Origin: Sanguinoderma infundibulare
Taxonomy: Eukaryota > Basidiomycota > Agaricomycetes > Polyporales > Polyporaceae
Length of the DNA: 64,000 nt
Reading direction: 5' to 3'
Assembly (NCBI GenBank): GCA_032821775.1
Contig: JAVLRN010000007.1
Location: 620,001-684,000 of the forward strand
The notes under the pieces are model-generated. The model was not told the origin of the DNA, did no database searches, and saw nothing but the letters and a program-made list of their open reading frames with translations. Of this stretch, positions 52,201 through 64,000 are shown in pieces (the first letter of the stretch is position 1; each line of letters opens with the position of its first letter). A program made the position numbers and the translations under genes.

Positions 52201-55200
52201 AAATCCCGAGGTTTTCGCTGACGCCGCGCGACGCGAGCGGCTTTTCCTTTCTTGCGCCAGCCAGCGTCTCTCGCCTCGTCGCGACCCCCGAGTCAAGTCG
52301 GGGAAGGTCGTGGAAGAAGGGGAGGGTACATACTACATACACACGTACATACGACGGGACGGGCTTCTCGACCGTGCGCGTCGGAGCGCTGCCTGCGGGC
52401 TCGATCACGCACTGGCTCGAGCGCCGCCGGCTCGAGACTTCAGACGCGGGATTGCGTCCGCGGATGGGGTGGAGCCTGAGTCGGCGTGCTTCGAGCTGGC
52501 TACAGCTTCGACAGCAGTGCAGCGTTCAAATGGGAGAGAAGAGGGTTGCAACGGCATGTGGTGGTTCGTTCAGGGGCACCTAGGCCCAGTCCACGACGAG
52601 ACGAGATCGCAGAACCCTGGAAGACAGGGGAACGCGTACGGCCACATGGCGGGCGATGCATGCGGCGTCTTAGCAGCGAGCGAGCGTCCGCACGTCAATG
52701 CGCGTGTGCGGACGCATTGATCGCCGACAGTACAGTACTGGGGCGAGGCCATATGTAACCTGGGCGCGCGGCGCTGTATGAGGGGATCTGGATATCCACG
52801 GAGAAGACCGCTGTATACGGTTCTGCACGCGCGCGCACCCATTCAAGTGCGTGGGCTCGTGCTACGCTAATGGCGGCACGATGGCCAGGCGTCCTGGTCA
52901 GTGCGAACGCGCGCCACCGGGAGCAAAACGCGGCCCCATTCCTCGCGACGCGAAGGAGACAGGAGACGGATGGATGCGTAGAGCGTCCGAGCACCAGAGT
53001 GGATATCCATGCGCCCCATCATCACCGCAGCAGATGGGGATAACGTGTCATGGCCATCGACGGTGAGAACACCTTGGAACGTGCGGGCCGACCACGAAGT
53101 GGAGGTGGATAACGCATTCCCAAAGGTCGCATAGCCATCGCCGGACGATACGGATGGCAATGAAGGGGCACCCTCGGTTGCAGACGACGTTGGCCAGGAC
53201 AGGCAAGCGTACCCGCGCGTTAGGCGAGCTATCAGGCACCGAAGACAGCGCGCAGAAGATAGAAGACCGAAGGCACGACCGCCAAGCTGCCGGTGGCGAA
53301 TTGGGCGAGGACGAGGGCGGCGAATTGACGCTAATTTGGGGATAAGCCCGCAGCTTCTAAGTTCAAGCAGCGAGCATTGCCAGCGGGAAGACGCCAGAGA
53401 ACCGAACGAACCCTGACCGGATGGGATCCTGAGGGAACGGGTCTTCAAAGGAAGGCGTCGAGAGCGACCTGTCAGAAACACAAACGAAACAGAGTCAAGG
53501 ACAAGCATCTACCTGTGGAGCGGACAAGGCTAGACTCGGGCTCACCTTGACAAGTCTCGACCCCAGCGACATCGGTATCGCGCATGCGCACTCGAGGGAG
53601 AAGCCCGACTTCTGAAGCGCACAGGGGGATTGTCGCCCCCACAAGCAGGAAGTGACGTTATGGCGCTCCCAGAAGCCCTCGCGTGTGCATAGTGCGAGCG
53701 TGGAAACACCGCGTGCCCGCTGCCGCACCTTGCAGCTTCTTCCCCGCCAAAAGCGGGCATCCCTGCTTCCGGCTAGGCGGCGAAGGGGACGAAGGGGCCG
53801 TCGTGCGGGATTCGCGAACGCAGCCTCCTCTATTGCGCGAGGGGCGCGCGTAGCCAACGTGACCGCGCGACGGAAGACCGCGCTGCGTCGCCGTGGGCGT
53901 GTCCCTGGCTGCGTAGCACGCAGAGAGAGAGAGTACCGAGGGAAGGAACGTGAGGGTGAACACGATCTGTCAAGTCTATTCCGGCGGTTCCTGTGCATGC
54001 GTCGAGCTCACCGGCCGTTGCTCCTTGCCCGGCTACAATCGCCAAGAATAGCTGCATGCCCGTGCCCAGCCGTGGCAGGAAGAGAGTGTGGGTTCCCAGG
54101 CCGCCTCGTGTCTGAATGTTCGAGCTCAAAGGAGATATCGAAGGAAGGGGAGAGAAAGACAGCGACCTCTCGTACTCAGTACCACTGAGCCGTAACTCGA
54201 GGCAGACGGTATGTCTGGGATGATACGGATCGTGGGCCCACTCGCGGAGATGATTGCGGGTCGCCGTAGCTAGGGGTCGAACTAGCTCGGAAACGTTTGG
54301 AAGGTAATTGGAGGGACTGGTGCATGTTGTTCCATGAGTTCTTCGCGCGAATACACGACGAAACTTGCAGGCCAGGCCCACCCGTATCCCATCTGCTATC
54401 CGGAACCATCCTTCATCTGCTTTGCGGGTGAGGCTGCGGATGGAGAAAATGCGCAGGGATGAATAAGACGAGATGAGTTCTGATCGGTCTGCGCGACTGC
54501 TTTATCTTATCCTCTCGCGCTGGACAGGATGTGGATACAGGCCGCGGCGGAAACGTGAAGATTGCGAGCCGCAGCGAGGATGATGAACCCAGAGTTGTGG
54601 TAGGACAGCCTATGCGTCCAAGGGGGTAAAAACGGAAACCGGGTTCCAAGACATGGCTTCCGATAGAGACTCACCGATACATACAGCAAGACGGGCAGTC
54701 TTATTGACATTTCTCGGGCCGACAATTCACCTTGTCGGAGGACTTGCGTGGCCGGATATCTAGGCGCCTCCTAAAGGTTTCCTGTACGCATACGAAGAGT
54801 TTGACTCTGGTACACTTGAAAAGTGGCGGGGTGCATTGGAGACAGCTGTCTATACCGTGTTAGAGGGTGTGCCGTAAACGAAGATGATGGAAACCAAGTC
54901 TGTTTGGATAGAGGCGATGCCACGCTTAAATTCAGGCATGAAAGCTTATGGGGCTTTCCTGAGAGCACACGTGGGTATCGTGAGCTCCGTTCTTGCACCG
55001 AGCCGGCCGAGTTGGCCACCTTGCTTCCTGCTGCGGTTTGCAATGGTGCTAGAGATGAGGGAATGCACTAATCCAGAGGGATAGGCAACGCTCTTGGATC
55101 GTGTCTCAGAACATTGCCGCGGAGAAATATTTTAGTGGGTAATAAGAAGTTGGGCGTAGGCGGCCATCGACGTTCACAACAAAATAAATAAATCGTGGTC

Positions 55201-56356
55201 ATCGGGTTAATCGGGGCCATTGGGTGACCAGGGCGAGTTGTGTACGGTCAGGGAGCTCACAATCGCCGAAAGTTGACTGTTGTCTCGGCTGAGGGACGAG
55301 AAAGAAGGTTCGCGAAATTGGCGATGGACTAGAGCGAAGGGCACTATAGACATCTTTAATGCATACGGACGCACCATGGAAATAGATGAAGGACAATCAA
55401 GCCTTCTGGCAAATTGTTGAATTGACGATAGAGAGCCGCAGACGGCGGGAGAATGCCGGGCTGGAGAAGTGAATGGCTGTCAGGGTTTTGTGGCGACATA
55501 TTAAAGGACGAGGGAGCGGAGCGCCTCTCGTGATTATCAGAAATAGGATGGGTGGGACCGGGGCAAGGGGCGAGGGAAGGTTCTGGGGAGAAAAGATGGA
55601 GTGAGAGAGGTCGATGGCTTCGGGACGCGGTCGTTGTCTACCGGGGGCGATCGTGAGAAGGCGAGGGGTGGGAGAGAGGACGGGGTGAGGAATTGAGAGG
55701 TCGACTGGGAGAGACGGAGGGCGAGTTCGGAGGATCGGAATAGAGTCTGGGTTCATGAACACCTCCCGAGACGAAGCCTATCATGAACGGTGAAGAGAGG
55801 GCTTGGGAGCGTTCCCAGTGGTGACCCGGCGAATTAGGCCAGTACAAAGAGCGGACTGTTGAGGAGTAGGGCCGAGAATCTGTCCAAGAGACGAGTTGGC
55901 CGCATGAACGGTGCGTGGTTGTGCATGCGCCGGCATTCAATCGAGTTCAAAGGACGCCGGGTGGGGGAGGCGAGGTGGGCATGCTGGGAATGGCGATGAG
56001 GCGGCTGGCGGGGAACTGGAATGGGGAGGGCGGACTAATGTCGGGCAAGAAGGGACGGGGGATCAGAAGCGGGCTGATTGCGCGAGCAGGATGCAGGCCC
56101 AGCGCAGGCCAAATGCACGCCCAGTCAAGGACTCTCAGAGCGGAAATCTCGGCAAATTCCCGTCTTTCAACTCCGCAGAGAGACGCCGGTGGTGCGCGTC
56201 CTCGCACTGGCACTGGCTCTGGCGAGTCTGAGACTGACGCGGCCCTCTCCTCCCTCTATATACTCCCCATCGCCGCTGCCCATCCATCGCCTCCCCCACG
56301 CTCACCGTCCGAACCATCCCGACACACTCCCATCTACCCCTCCCTCGACGCGCACC
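49243..56356. other. Seven-kilobase stretch with no convincing gene
   Basis: Open frames of 60-210 codons overlap on both strands. None shows the strong third-base bias, splice architecture or motifs of neighbouring genes. A 108-codon minus-strand frame at 49574-49900 with many Trp and Cys is the most noticeable, but it is not supported. No LTR, recombinase or RT motif was recognised, so decayed transposons, non-coding RNA genes or long promoters remain possible. A TATATA at 56257-56262 lies about 95 bp before the proteasome gene. Confidence 0.5.
56257..56262 (+). promoter_or_regulatory. TATA element of the proteasome beta gene
   Basis: TATATA within a pyrimidine-rich tract about 95 bp before ATG 56357. 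The following leader is also strongly C/T-rich, as is common for highly expressed fungal genes. Confidence 0.45.
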
Positions 56357-57717
56357 ATGCCTGACGGCTCCTTCGCTCGCCCCATCCAGCGCCACTTCAA
56401 CCCCTACACCGACAACGGCGGGACCATCCTCGCCATCGCTGGTGCGGACTTCACCGTCATTGCTGGTGACACCCGCCAAAGCGAGGGCTACAGTATCCAG
56501 ACCCGCTATGCTCCCAAGGTCTTCAGACTGTACGTCCATCCATCCCCAGAGACGATCGCCTGCTCACTTGCCCTTTTCCCCCGTGTACATAGAACTGACC
56601 GCGCCGTGCTTGCCGTCAATGGCTTTGCCGCCGACGGAAACATGTTTGTCAAGAAGGTCAAGCAGCGGCTTGAGGTGCGTCGCGAATCGACCCGCCCTCT
56701 CCCGCATCCAGCTAATTGTCCCTCCCCTTCTAGTGGTACCGACACGCACACGCAAAAGATATGCCCCTCCGTGCGATCGCCCGCCTGATCCAAACCATGC
56801 TCTATGCTCAGCGCTTCTTCCCCTACTACGTCTACAACATCCTCGGAGGTATTGAGGAAGATGGTGAGTCCCGTCCGGACCAGGGCGTTAGAGTGCCCCC
56901 GATGCCCCTTGCTTCCGTAATCCTCTCAATATACGCCACCGTCGCCTTCGCCTCCTTGCTTATCGTTTCTCAAACATGGGAACCGCCATGTCAATGTCCG
57001 CTTCTGTGATGGCACCCGACGCCTGTCCCACGAGCCACGAGCCTTGCAAACCCTTCACAAAACAAGTCACGAGCTTGCATCATCCAAGTCCCACCATACT
57101 CACACACCTCTCTCTTTCTAGGCTCTGGCGCCGTCTATTCGTTTGATCCTGTTGGTTCATATGAGCGTGAAGCCTGCCGAGCTGCAGGCGCAGCCCAATC
57201 CCTCGTCCAGCCCTTCTTGGACAACCAGGTTAGTTCCTCCCTCTCATCCAATCATGAACATTTACCCATTGTACTCATCCGATCCTTTCCCCAACTCAAC
57301 CCTTTGCCATTATCATCATCCATCGTCTAGATATACTTCAAGAACCAGCAAGCACCCGCTGGCCAAACCCACCCGACCCACTTGCCGATGTCAGACGTTC
57401 TCTCCATCGTCATTGACTCGTTTACGAGCGCAACCGAGCGCCACATTGAGGTATGTTTCTATCTCTTATCCCGAGCGTCGCTCTTCCTCTTCGGCTTGGT
57501 TAGAAGCACCCTGCTTGTGTAATAGAATACCATCCGAACCTGCGCTTATCTCTTCATCTTCGCTTTCCAGGTCGGTGACGGTCTCGAGATCTTCGTCGTC
57601 GTCGCCAAGGGCCGCAGCCCACCAGGGCTCGAGTCCGTCCGCAACTTGCAGGAGCTCACCACCCGGGCGGACGGCGACCGCATGTTCATCCTCCGGAGAG
57701 AGCTCAAGAAGGACTAG
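56357..57717 (+). CDS. PRE7: 20S proteasome subunit beta type-1 (yeast Pre7/beta6 orthologue)
   Basis: Non-catalytic beta ring subunit of the 20S core particle. It starts MPDGSFARPIQRHFNPYTDNGG at ATG 56357. Hallmarks are GTILAIAGADFTVIAGDTRQSEGYSIQTRYAPK, AVLAVNGFAADGNMFVKKVKQRLE, LYAQRFFPYYVYNILGGIEEDG, GAVYSFDPVGSYERE, YFKNQ and DGLEIFVVVAKG. The position of the catalytic Thr is not Thr1-like, as expected for this subunit. Six exons: introns follow FRL, QRLE, EEDG, FLDNQ and ERHIE, including a roughly 250-nt intron after EEDG. The end is LRRELKKD-TAG at 57715-57717. Confidence 0.92.
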
Positions 57718-60700
57718 GCAGAACGGACCGCCTGTGGGCCCGTCCACGTTGGACCCCACGCTTTGAGTGCATCTCAATGGACACTCTGTTTTCTTTTTCT
57801 CCTTCCCGCGCGCACGCACGACGAAACATCGGCCCGCGTCTTTGGACCTGGACCTCGCTGTCGAACTCGCATTCGCATCTCATCGTATCGTCTCGGCCCG
57901 CCCGCTGCTTGTTGATACGCTCTATCTGCCCTCCCTCCCTCCTCCCCACGGTCGTTAGATGCGCGCGGCGGGAGTAATGTATCAGTACCATCGTCATTTG
58001 TCGCGTCATGTTATAGCTAGAAGCAAAGCAATAATGTACACGGTCCGTCCCTATCTTCACGGCTCGCTGCACGCCGGAACTGAGGATCGCACATCGACCA
58101 TGGGTGTCCAAGGCTGACGCGCTCTGGGCGTTCAAGAACCACCGACGCCACGCGTCGTCTGCGAGTGTCTGATGGGAACTTGACATTGATGCGGTGACGA
58201 ACCTCCAAGCGGCTGACTGCGGTTGTCGAAGCCACCTGCACGACGAACCTGCCGTCACAGCAGTCATGGAATACATCATTTATGATTTGATTTTCGCGCG
58301 TCTTGCCCTCCGAGGTTGATACGCTACGGCTGTGCTGCTCCGCCGTCGTGTACCAGAAGCGATGAGGTGAGGCCGGCTGGCGCTTTGCTCGTGATTCTAG
58401 TCTGGGGGTTGGGCGCACCGATGACTGCAGGATGGAGTCGAAGTGGAGCGCAGCTAGAGGGGAGGACGGCAACGGTCGGACGCAGTGGGGGGGTGGGGGG
58501 GTGGTGGAGGTGCAGCAGCAGTAGCCAAAAAGAAGTACAGAAGGTGGGGATAGCTTGCCGCGTTGCAACACCCGAGTTCTGTTAGTCTGTCGTCGCATTA
58601 GCGCAGAATGAACTTTAACATGGCAGTCGAAACGGATGTTGTGGGGTGCGGTGGGGTGCGGTGGGGTGCGGTGGGGTGGTCCATGGAAGGAAAGGACAAC
58701 GGGACGGGGGGGGGGAAGTTCAAACGGCAGGGAAAGCGGTTCCAATTCAAACTTGAAGCAGCTTTGCCTCAACTTCGGAAAAATATACCGAATCGCGGCG
58801 TGCGTACCGTCTGCGCGACGACGGCGCATCAAGGATCAAGCGTTCGTTTGGCAGATGCGTTGCGAGGACGTACTGTGCCGTGGCCCTGATGGTCGTTCGG
58901 GTGGGGAGGATCCGGGGTCCGGGGATGAGGAGAGGGAGGAGGAAGGCGGGGGTGGGGGTGGGGCGGGGGTGCGCCGCTTCCTCGATCGAACCGCGAAGCG
59001 CGGCTCGGAGAATGTTCGACGATTCGTGCTTGGGGCCGGGGGAACGCGCTGCTGCCGACTCAATTAGGCTCGGGCTCGAGCCTAGTTACCATGCGCCATT
59101 CGATACGGATACGGATGGTGGGCGGGGCCCGCCAGTTTCGGATGCAGCGACCGCGACCGAAGGGGGACCCGAGAACGGTGGTGGGACAGAGGTGTCGATA
59201 TCTGAAGGGAAGGAGTGTCATCTGACGGTGAATTTGGCCGTGTCGAAGTGTGCGCACGAGGGAGTTCGCGACAGGCACGAGCACCGAGCACGAGTATCGA
59301 GCACCGAGCACCGCGCTCCCGGTATAGACAGGGTCCCCGTACGCGAGTGGAGTAGGCGACCTGGGGCGGCCGGCGGCCTCGCGTACCTGCGCATGTTCCC
59401 TCGACCCATCATGAGACAGGGGCGAACGTTCTCCTCACCAGAGCGTTATGCTGGGCTGGTCGCGCGACCCTCGGTGTCATCTGAATGTCGTGATGTCGAC
59501 AAAGAGCGCGTAGAGGTATAGAGGGTGACCCTACTTGTTGGCACGGACCTCCGCTGGTCCGCGGAGGGTTTTGCAGCACGACCTCGTGCCCGAAGTTGGG
59601 GCCTGACCGAAGCGTTCGTCCTGGGTAATGCGGGGAAATCGAGAGTTGCGGGGGCCGGTGGATCCGGGGAAGGTGCTTCTGCGAGGAAGTTGCGACTTCG
59701 ACATGTGGGGAGAGACAGAACGGGACGAACGTACTTGCGCTTCTGCCAAAACCCGCATCCTACATTGTGTCCGGACGGTGGTGGATGTATCGTGCCAGTG
59801 CGTTGGGCATCTCGATTCGGGCCGTACCACTTGTTGTGAAGCACCCGCACCGTGATATGCTCCTAGGCAGGAAACAAGGTTTGTCGCTGGAAAACCAGAC
59901 ATCGATCGGGGTGTTGCTGACGGCGTTCCGCGGGAATTAGGCCCTTGAACGAAGCACGCTCGGAGATATGACGCCATCACCCATGTCTCTGGACAAGGTT
60001 CTGGTGAATTGCAACGATATCACTTTCATCGGAGGCATTGCTGACCTAGGGATGCGAGAACGACCAGGCGCTTCTGCCAATGACTGGTTATGGTGCAAGA
60101 TCATCGAGTTCCCAAATGAGAAAACGTTTATCTTGCAGTTCAGCAGCTGTCAATTTAAAAGAGCAGCTACACCAACCTAGTACGGTGCCCTTTGGTAGGT
60201 AAGGTACGTACCACTGCTAACGGATCTGAACAGGGATCCCGGGTAAAAGCATCCTGTCGACGATTTGACCGGCAATTTTGATGACAGTGGTGGGTTTGTG
60301 CAGATACAGAAATATCTGCTTTGGTAAGTGGGTACCTGTTGACACGATGATTGAGCTGACAATTGTTCAAGTCGTCGCCCACAACACTGACGCCCATAGC
60401 TTGTAAGGGGATCCGATTTGCAAATTACCGCTTTCGTCGGTGGACACTCACCTCGCTTCAAGCTTTGCTCCTGCCATATCGACAACGGTAGTTCTTGGTA
60501 ACCACACAGCGCTCTTCGGATACCTTCAACTTCTGGATATGTAGGTTTCCCGGCTGTCTTTCCAGGTCCACGGATCTTGGGGGCAGTGGAAGTATCTATC
60601 TCTCGCGCTTATCGATGCGTGAGCAGTTCAGCCACACATCGTCATGAATCGCACAGGCACTCTGCTTTAGCGGATGCCTCGCGGAATCGACGCTGATGCT

Positions 60701-61296
60701 GTCCTTCCAAGCGCTCGCAACGAGCGATGACTTGATCAGCTGGATGCCAGCAGGCCGCGTCATCGATGTCCCCTGGTCGACGTTGGCGATCACTTACTCG
60801 TCGGGCCCTGGGTGGGCCTTGGCTCTAGCTGGCTCTACAGTCGTTCTCCATCACGGCAGGTTACGCGATCAGACCGGCGTCGAGGTCAACGAAGTTACGA
60901 GGAGGACTGATGCAGCAAAGATGATTGCGCCAATCCATCGAAAACGTTCTTTGCAAGCATCATTCTACGGTGTCGCGTTAACTATGACGTTCCGCGTCTG
61001 ACCAGTCTCTGATACGTACTGACGACTCACAATTGAAATGGACAGTTTGCTTACACACCCATCCATCACCGCACAAGGCAGGCAGACGCGGCTCGACGCT
61101 CTGCGTGCTTTTTGGCGCCTATTCGCGTAAGCCAGAATGACAAATCTTCCCCCGCCTGCTCATCTCCCGCGATTTGCTGACATCACTTTCTCCAGCAAGC
61201 AACCGCCAATCCGAGTCGACTTTGAATGATTAACACCGACGAGCCGGGGACTAGAAAGGCAACATGGTCGTTGCATGCCCACCATAAAAGCGAGAC
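57718..61296. other. Gene-poor stretch with G-rich repeats
   Basis: No gene is supported on either strand. Long open frames near 58.0-59.5 kb follow GC-rich low-complexity DNA. A 101-codon plus frame at 60696-61001 has mixed codon use and no motif. There are small GAGCACC repeats near 59275-59315. The promoter of the AIFM2-like gene should lie at the right end. Confidence 0.45.
58641..58679. repeat. 10-bp G-rich minisatellite
   Basis: GTGGGGTGCG repeated four times, the last copy incomplete. It gives four GGGG runs separated by six bases, a G-quadruplex-capable pattern on the plus strand. More G runs flank it (58486-58505 and 58707-58715). Confidence 0.85.
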
Positions 61297-62790
61297 ATGC
61301 CTTCCGACGACACAACTCACTTCCTTACCCCTTCTCCCTCCTCCTCCTGGACCTGGTTCATCTCCCTCTTCACCCGAATTTTCACATCCTATCGCTCGTA
61401 CGAAATGGCAGAGAAGAGCGGCAAGAAGAACGTCGTCATCGTCGGCGGGGGCGCCGCCGGTGGCGCCGCGGCCCGCGAGCTCTCCAAGAGGCTCAGCCCA
61501 GACCAGTACAACATCATCCTCATCGACGCCCGCCCCTACTACACCCACCTGCCCGCCATGGCGCGTATCGCGGTCACCGCCGAGGATCAGCTCGAGGAGA
61601 AGGCACTCTTCGGTTTCGAGAAGCTTTTCCACAACGGAAACGGCACTGTGAAGCACGGCAAGGTCGTCTCCATCGCAGAGGCAGCTCCCGGAAAGGGCGG
61701 TGAGGTGGTGCTCGAGGATGGGGAGAGGATATCCTACTCTGCGCTCCTTCTCGCGACCGGTGCCGTCTGGCCCGATGCCATCCAGCTCCCCGAGACCAAC
61801 TCTGCCACCAAGTCGCACATCGGCTCCTGGAGAAGCAAGTTCGAGAAGGCCAACCACGTCGTTGTCGTCGGTGGCGGTGCGGTCGGTATCGGTAAGTTGT
61901 GTCGAGTTTATCCACTCACTTCGATTTGCTAAGGCGCCATCTGTCATCAGAGCTGGCGGGAGAATTCAAATACGCGTTCCCTGTAAGCGCCAAGTGTTTA
62001 TTCCTGGACCTGGTGTGCTGCACGAGACTGACTGACGTTCGGGCTGCAGAACAAGAAGGTCACTATCGTCCACCGAGACTCGCAGCTCCTCAACGCCGTC
62101 TATCCCAACAAGTACCGCAAGGACATCGAGCGCCGCGTGCGCGCGCGCAACATCGACCTCCTCCTTGGGGACTCTATCGAAGACCCTTCTGTAGAGAGCG
62201 TAAACGGCGTCACCACTCGCAACGGCACGAATCTCGCCGATGCCGACCTGGTGGTACGTAATCCCTTGACCCTGAGACTCCGCGGTCCGGCTGAAGGTCC
62301 GTCGTTATTTCGTACAGGTCCAAGCGTTTGGCTCGAAGCCCGCCACGAGCTTCGTCGCCTCGCTCGGCGAGGACGTCATGACAGCCCAGGGCACGGTCCG
62401 CGTCAACGAGTTCCTCGAGGTCGCGGGCCACCCGGGCGTGTTCGCCGCGGGGGACATCATCGAGTGGCAGGAGCAGAAGCAGGCCGCCAAGGCCGGCTCG
62501 CACGCCGGCGTCGTCGTCGCGAACATCAGCGCGTTCCTCCAGGGCCAGCCGCCCAAGAAGGCGTACAAGGGCAGCCCTGAGCTGATCCTCATCCCGCTCG
62601 GCAAGGTGCGTTCTTCTAGGCTAGGTTGTCTTTGTGCTGTACTGTTCGGTGCGCTGACGGGAGCGTGCAGAGCGGCGGCTCGGCCTACCTCGGGTTCTTG
62701 TGGGGGATCATCCTGGGTGACTGGTTCGCGAAGATGGTGAAGGGCAAGGATCTGATGGTTGGTATGGTTCGCGGACAGCGCGGTCTCTGA
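61297..62790 (+). CDS. AIFM2/FSP1-like FAD-dependent NAD(P)H oxidoreductase
   Basis: Flavoprotein of the AMID/FSP1 and NDH-2-like group; animal FSP1 reduces quinones. The FAD Rossmann motif is VVIVGGGAAGGAAARELSK. The NAD(P) motif HVVVVGGGAVGIELAGEF is rebuilt across an intron, and the flavin-binding GVFAAGDI lies near the C-terminus. Further blocks are HLPAMARIAV, LLLATGAVWP and VTIVHRDSQLLNAVYP. Introns follow AVGI, KYAFP, ADLVV, IPLGK and possibly more; the end is GMVRGQRGL-TGA at 62788-62790. Two starts are possible. Met 61297 adds a 36-residue head with a hydrophobic stretch (WTWFISLFTRIF). Met 61405 (MAEKSGKKN) gives the usual length. A C-terminal hydrophobic patch (YLGFLWGIILGDWFA) may contact membrane. 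Confidence 0.85.
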
Positions 62791-63786
62791 GCATGTGCGC
62801 CCCCGTTGGATTTTGGACTCTAGAAATGCCCCCAGTCACGACTTTGATACGTCTGTTCGATATCCGGCTCTGTAGTTTGTATATCCCATCCCATCTGTAG
62901 TATTAATATCCTAATGTCGCATCGACTCTATACTGCTTATATCTTCGTTTTTGCGCTGTCGGCACGGTCAAATCTTCAATAGTAGTCCAACGCAACTCCA
63001 CAAAGGGATAGCGCAACGCGCCACCCAAGGGGAAGCCTCGGAGGTTTTGGAGACCAGTTACTCCGAGCGATTTATGAGAGTCTGAGCATTCCCGATATGG
63101 CAGTTTCTGTAGTTCGCCCTGGACGCAGCATAGAAAACGACTGCGAACGCTCGCAACACCAGGGGCCCCGTCCGCCGACGATCAGAGCTGCTCTTCGCTC
63201 ACATATCACGTACCTGCCCCAAAGTAATCGTGAGACGGCGTCGATAGGGAAGAACGCCCACTTTGAGTGGGGACGAGGCGGTATTCGAGTCCCGCAGGTC
63301 CGCGTTTTCGCCGGTGCGCCGAGAGGCGAAGGCAGGGTGGCAATGCGACGATTCCCCAGGCGGCGAGTTCGTTTGAGTGAACTCCAGAGCGGATAGAGTC
63401 TGTGCGCAGAGGAATCGTGTATGCAGACGCTGCACGGACATCAGTTCGTCTACCGCATGGTGGAGGTGCCACTGAAGGGCCACCGCGAGGCGAGGCCCGC
63501 GGTTGAATGGGTGGAAGGGTCGACCCCAGAAATCTGCATTCAACGAATGTGCGAGGTCTTCCAAGTTTTCCAGACGATCGCTGTAGAAACGAGGGTAGAG
63601 ATGATGAGGGTACGATTGCTGGGGGGTACTTATCGGATACTCCGAAGTTGAGCGTTTGTGTCGTTGGATAGCTGGACGGTCCTCTCCAGGTGAACGCGGG
63701 CGAATGAGGGAATGGTTCGTCGGCGGTTGAAACAATGGGGTCCTGCATCTTTGCCTTCTTGACCCCTAGAGGCCTTTCTGATTGGC
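62791..63786. other. Intergenic stretch, convergent 3' ends
   Basis: 3' flank of the AIFM2-like gene and, probably, of the right-edge gene. Overlapping open frames of 170-220 codons on the minus strand at 63.2-63.9 kb lack motifs. Parts of them could belong to the right-edge gene if it is spliced differently. Confidence 0.4.
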
Positions 63787-64000
63787 TAGGTTGGGGATGC
63801 CAATAGAGTCTGGAGGCTCTGCCGCTGAGCCTCTGGGTCCGGTCGTGGCGGGACCAGAGGCATGTGGTGGTATTCACTGAAAGGGATGGATGCGAGAATA
63901 GTGCGAGGGTCCTTGATGCTGCCGAAGTCCCTGTGGTGCCGATGGGTAAAGGCTGCGGCCGGTCGCCGCGTGGCAGCTCCAGCTCTCGTTCGCTGAGGGC
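63787..64000 (-). CDS. 3' end of an unidentified gene running off the right edge (partial)
   Basis: A minus-strand frame is open to the window edge and ends at TAG 63789-63787. The last 70 residues include FGSIKDPRTILASIPFSEYHHMPLVPP and PEAQRQSLQTLLASP. Codon bias is moderate. No domain is recognised, and an intron or different frame nearer the edge cannot be excluded. Confidence 0.3.

Noticed and set aside
51060..54188. Several 150-210 codon frames on both strands
   Set aside because: They overlap each other, are Arg/Ser-rich in the way expected of random GC-rich sequence, and show no motif.
58017..58832. 271-codon minus-strand frame
   Set aside because: Pro/His-rich reading of the G-rich minisatellite and flanks; no domain or codon bias.
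60696..61001. 101-codon plus-strand frame
   Set aside because: Mixed codon use, no conserved motif, no flanking exon signals.

Overview
This is nuclear DNA of a filamentous fungus, almost certainly a basidiomycete of the Agaricomycetes. Coding exons are GC-rich at third positions. They are cut by many short introns (about 50-70 nt) with GTRNGT donors, CTRAY branch sites and YAG acceptors. The gene set fits: a GH131 glucanase, an S53 sedolisin, a SWI/SNF Ssr4 subunit, a cytochrome P450, a DUF6534-type membrane protein, F-box genes and YR retrotransposons. No rRNA, tRNA or CRISPR array was found.

Left arm (1-17.6 kb), ordinary gene space: the end of an unidentified gene; a secreted GH131 glucanase and a secreted S53 peptidase (both minus strand); Ssr4 (minus) divergent from a HINT-type HIT protein (plus) over a 233-bp promoter; a doubtful small gene near 9.4-9.8 kb; an ankyrin/MYND protein; a P450; and a protein kinase on the minus strand.

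Centre (17.7-38.7 kb), a three-level nest of retrotransposons. The outermost is a DIRS/Ngaro-like tyrosine-recombinase element (gag-like protein, RT-RNase H, recombinase). Its RT gene is interrupted at 20422 by a Ty1/copia element with 206-bp LTRs and a 5-bp target duplication (GGGAC). The copia RNase H is interrupted at 24650 by an 11.3-kb Ty3/gypsy element with 967-bp LTRs and a 4-bp duplication (GCGG). Both host reading frames rejoin exactly when the insert and one duplication copy are removed. The gypsy element carries an extra antisense, intron-containing gene with a Zn2Cys6-like motif between pol and the 3' LTR. All three elements are inactivated, mainly by TGA stops where an Arg CGA codon is expected. 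The gypsy LTR pair differs almost only by CG to TG/CA changes, pointing to CpG-methylation decay.

Right arm (39-64 kb): a membrane-anchored aldo-keto reductase divergent from an intact F-box gene; a decayed tandem F-box paralogue; a member of a fungal family often mislabelled 'geranylgeranyl pyrophosphate synthetase'; a DUF6534-type membrane protein; a 7-kb stretch with no convincing gene; the proteasome beta subunit Pre7/PSMB1; another gene-poor stretch with a G-rich minisatellite; an AIFM2/FSP1-like flavoprotein; and the end of a gene running off the right edge.

Exon structures were read by eye from splice signals and protein conservation. Starts, ends and most introns of named genes should be sound; small internal exons are less certain.
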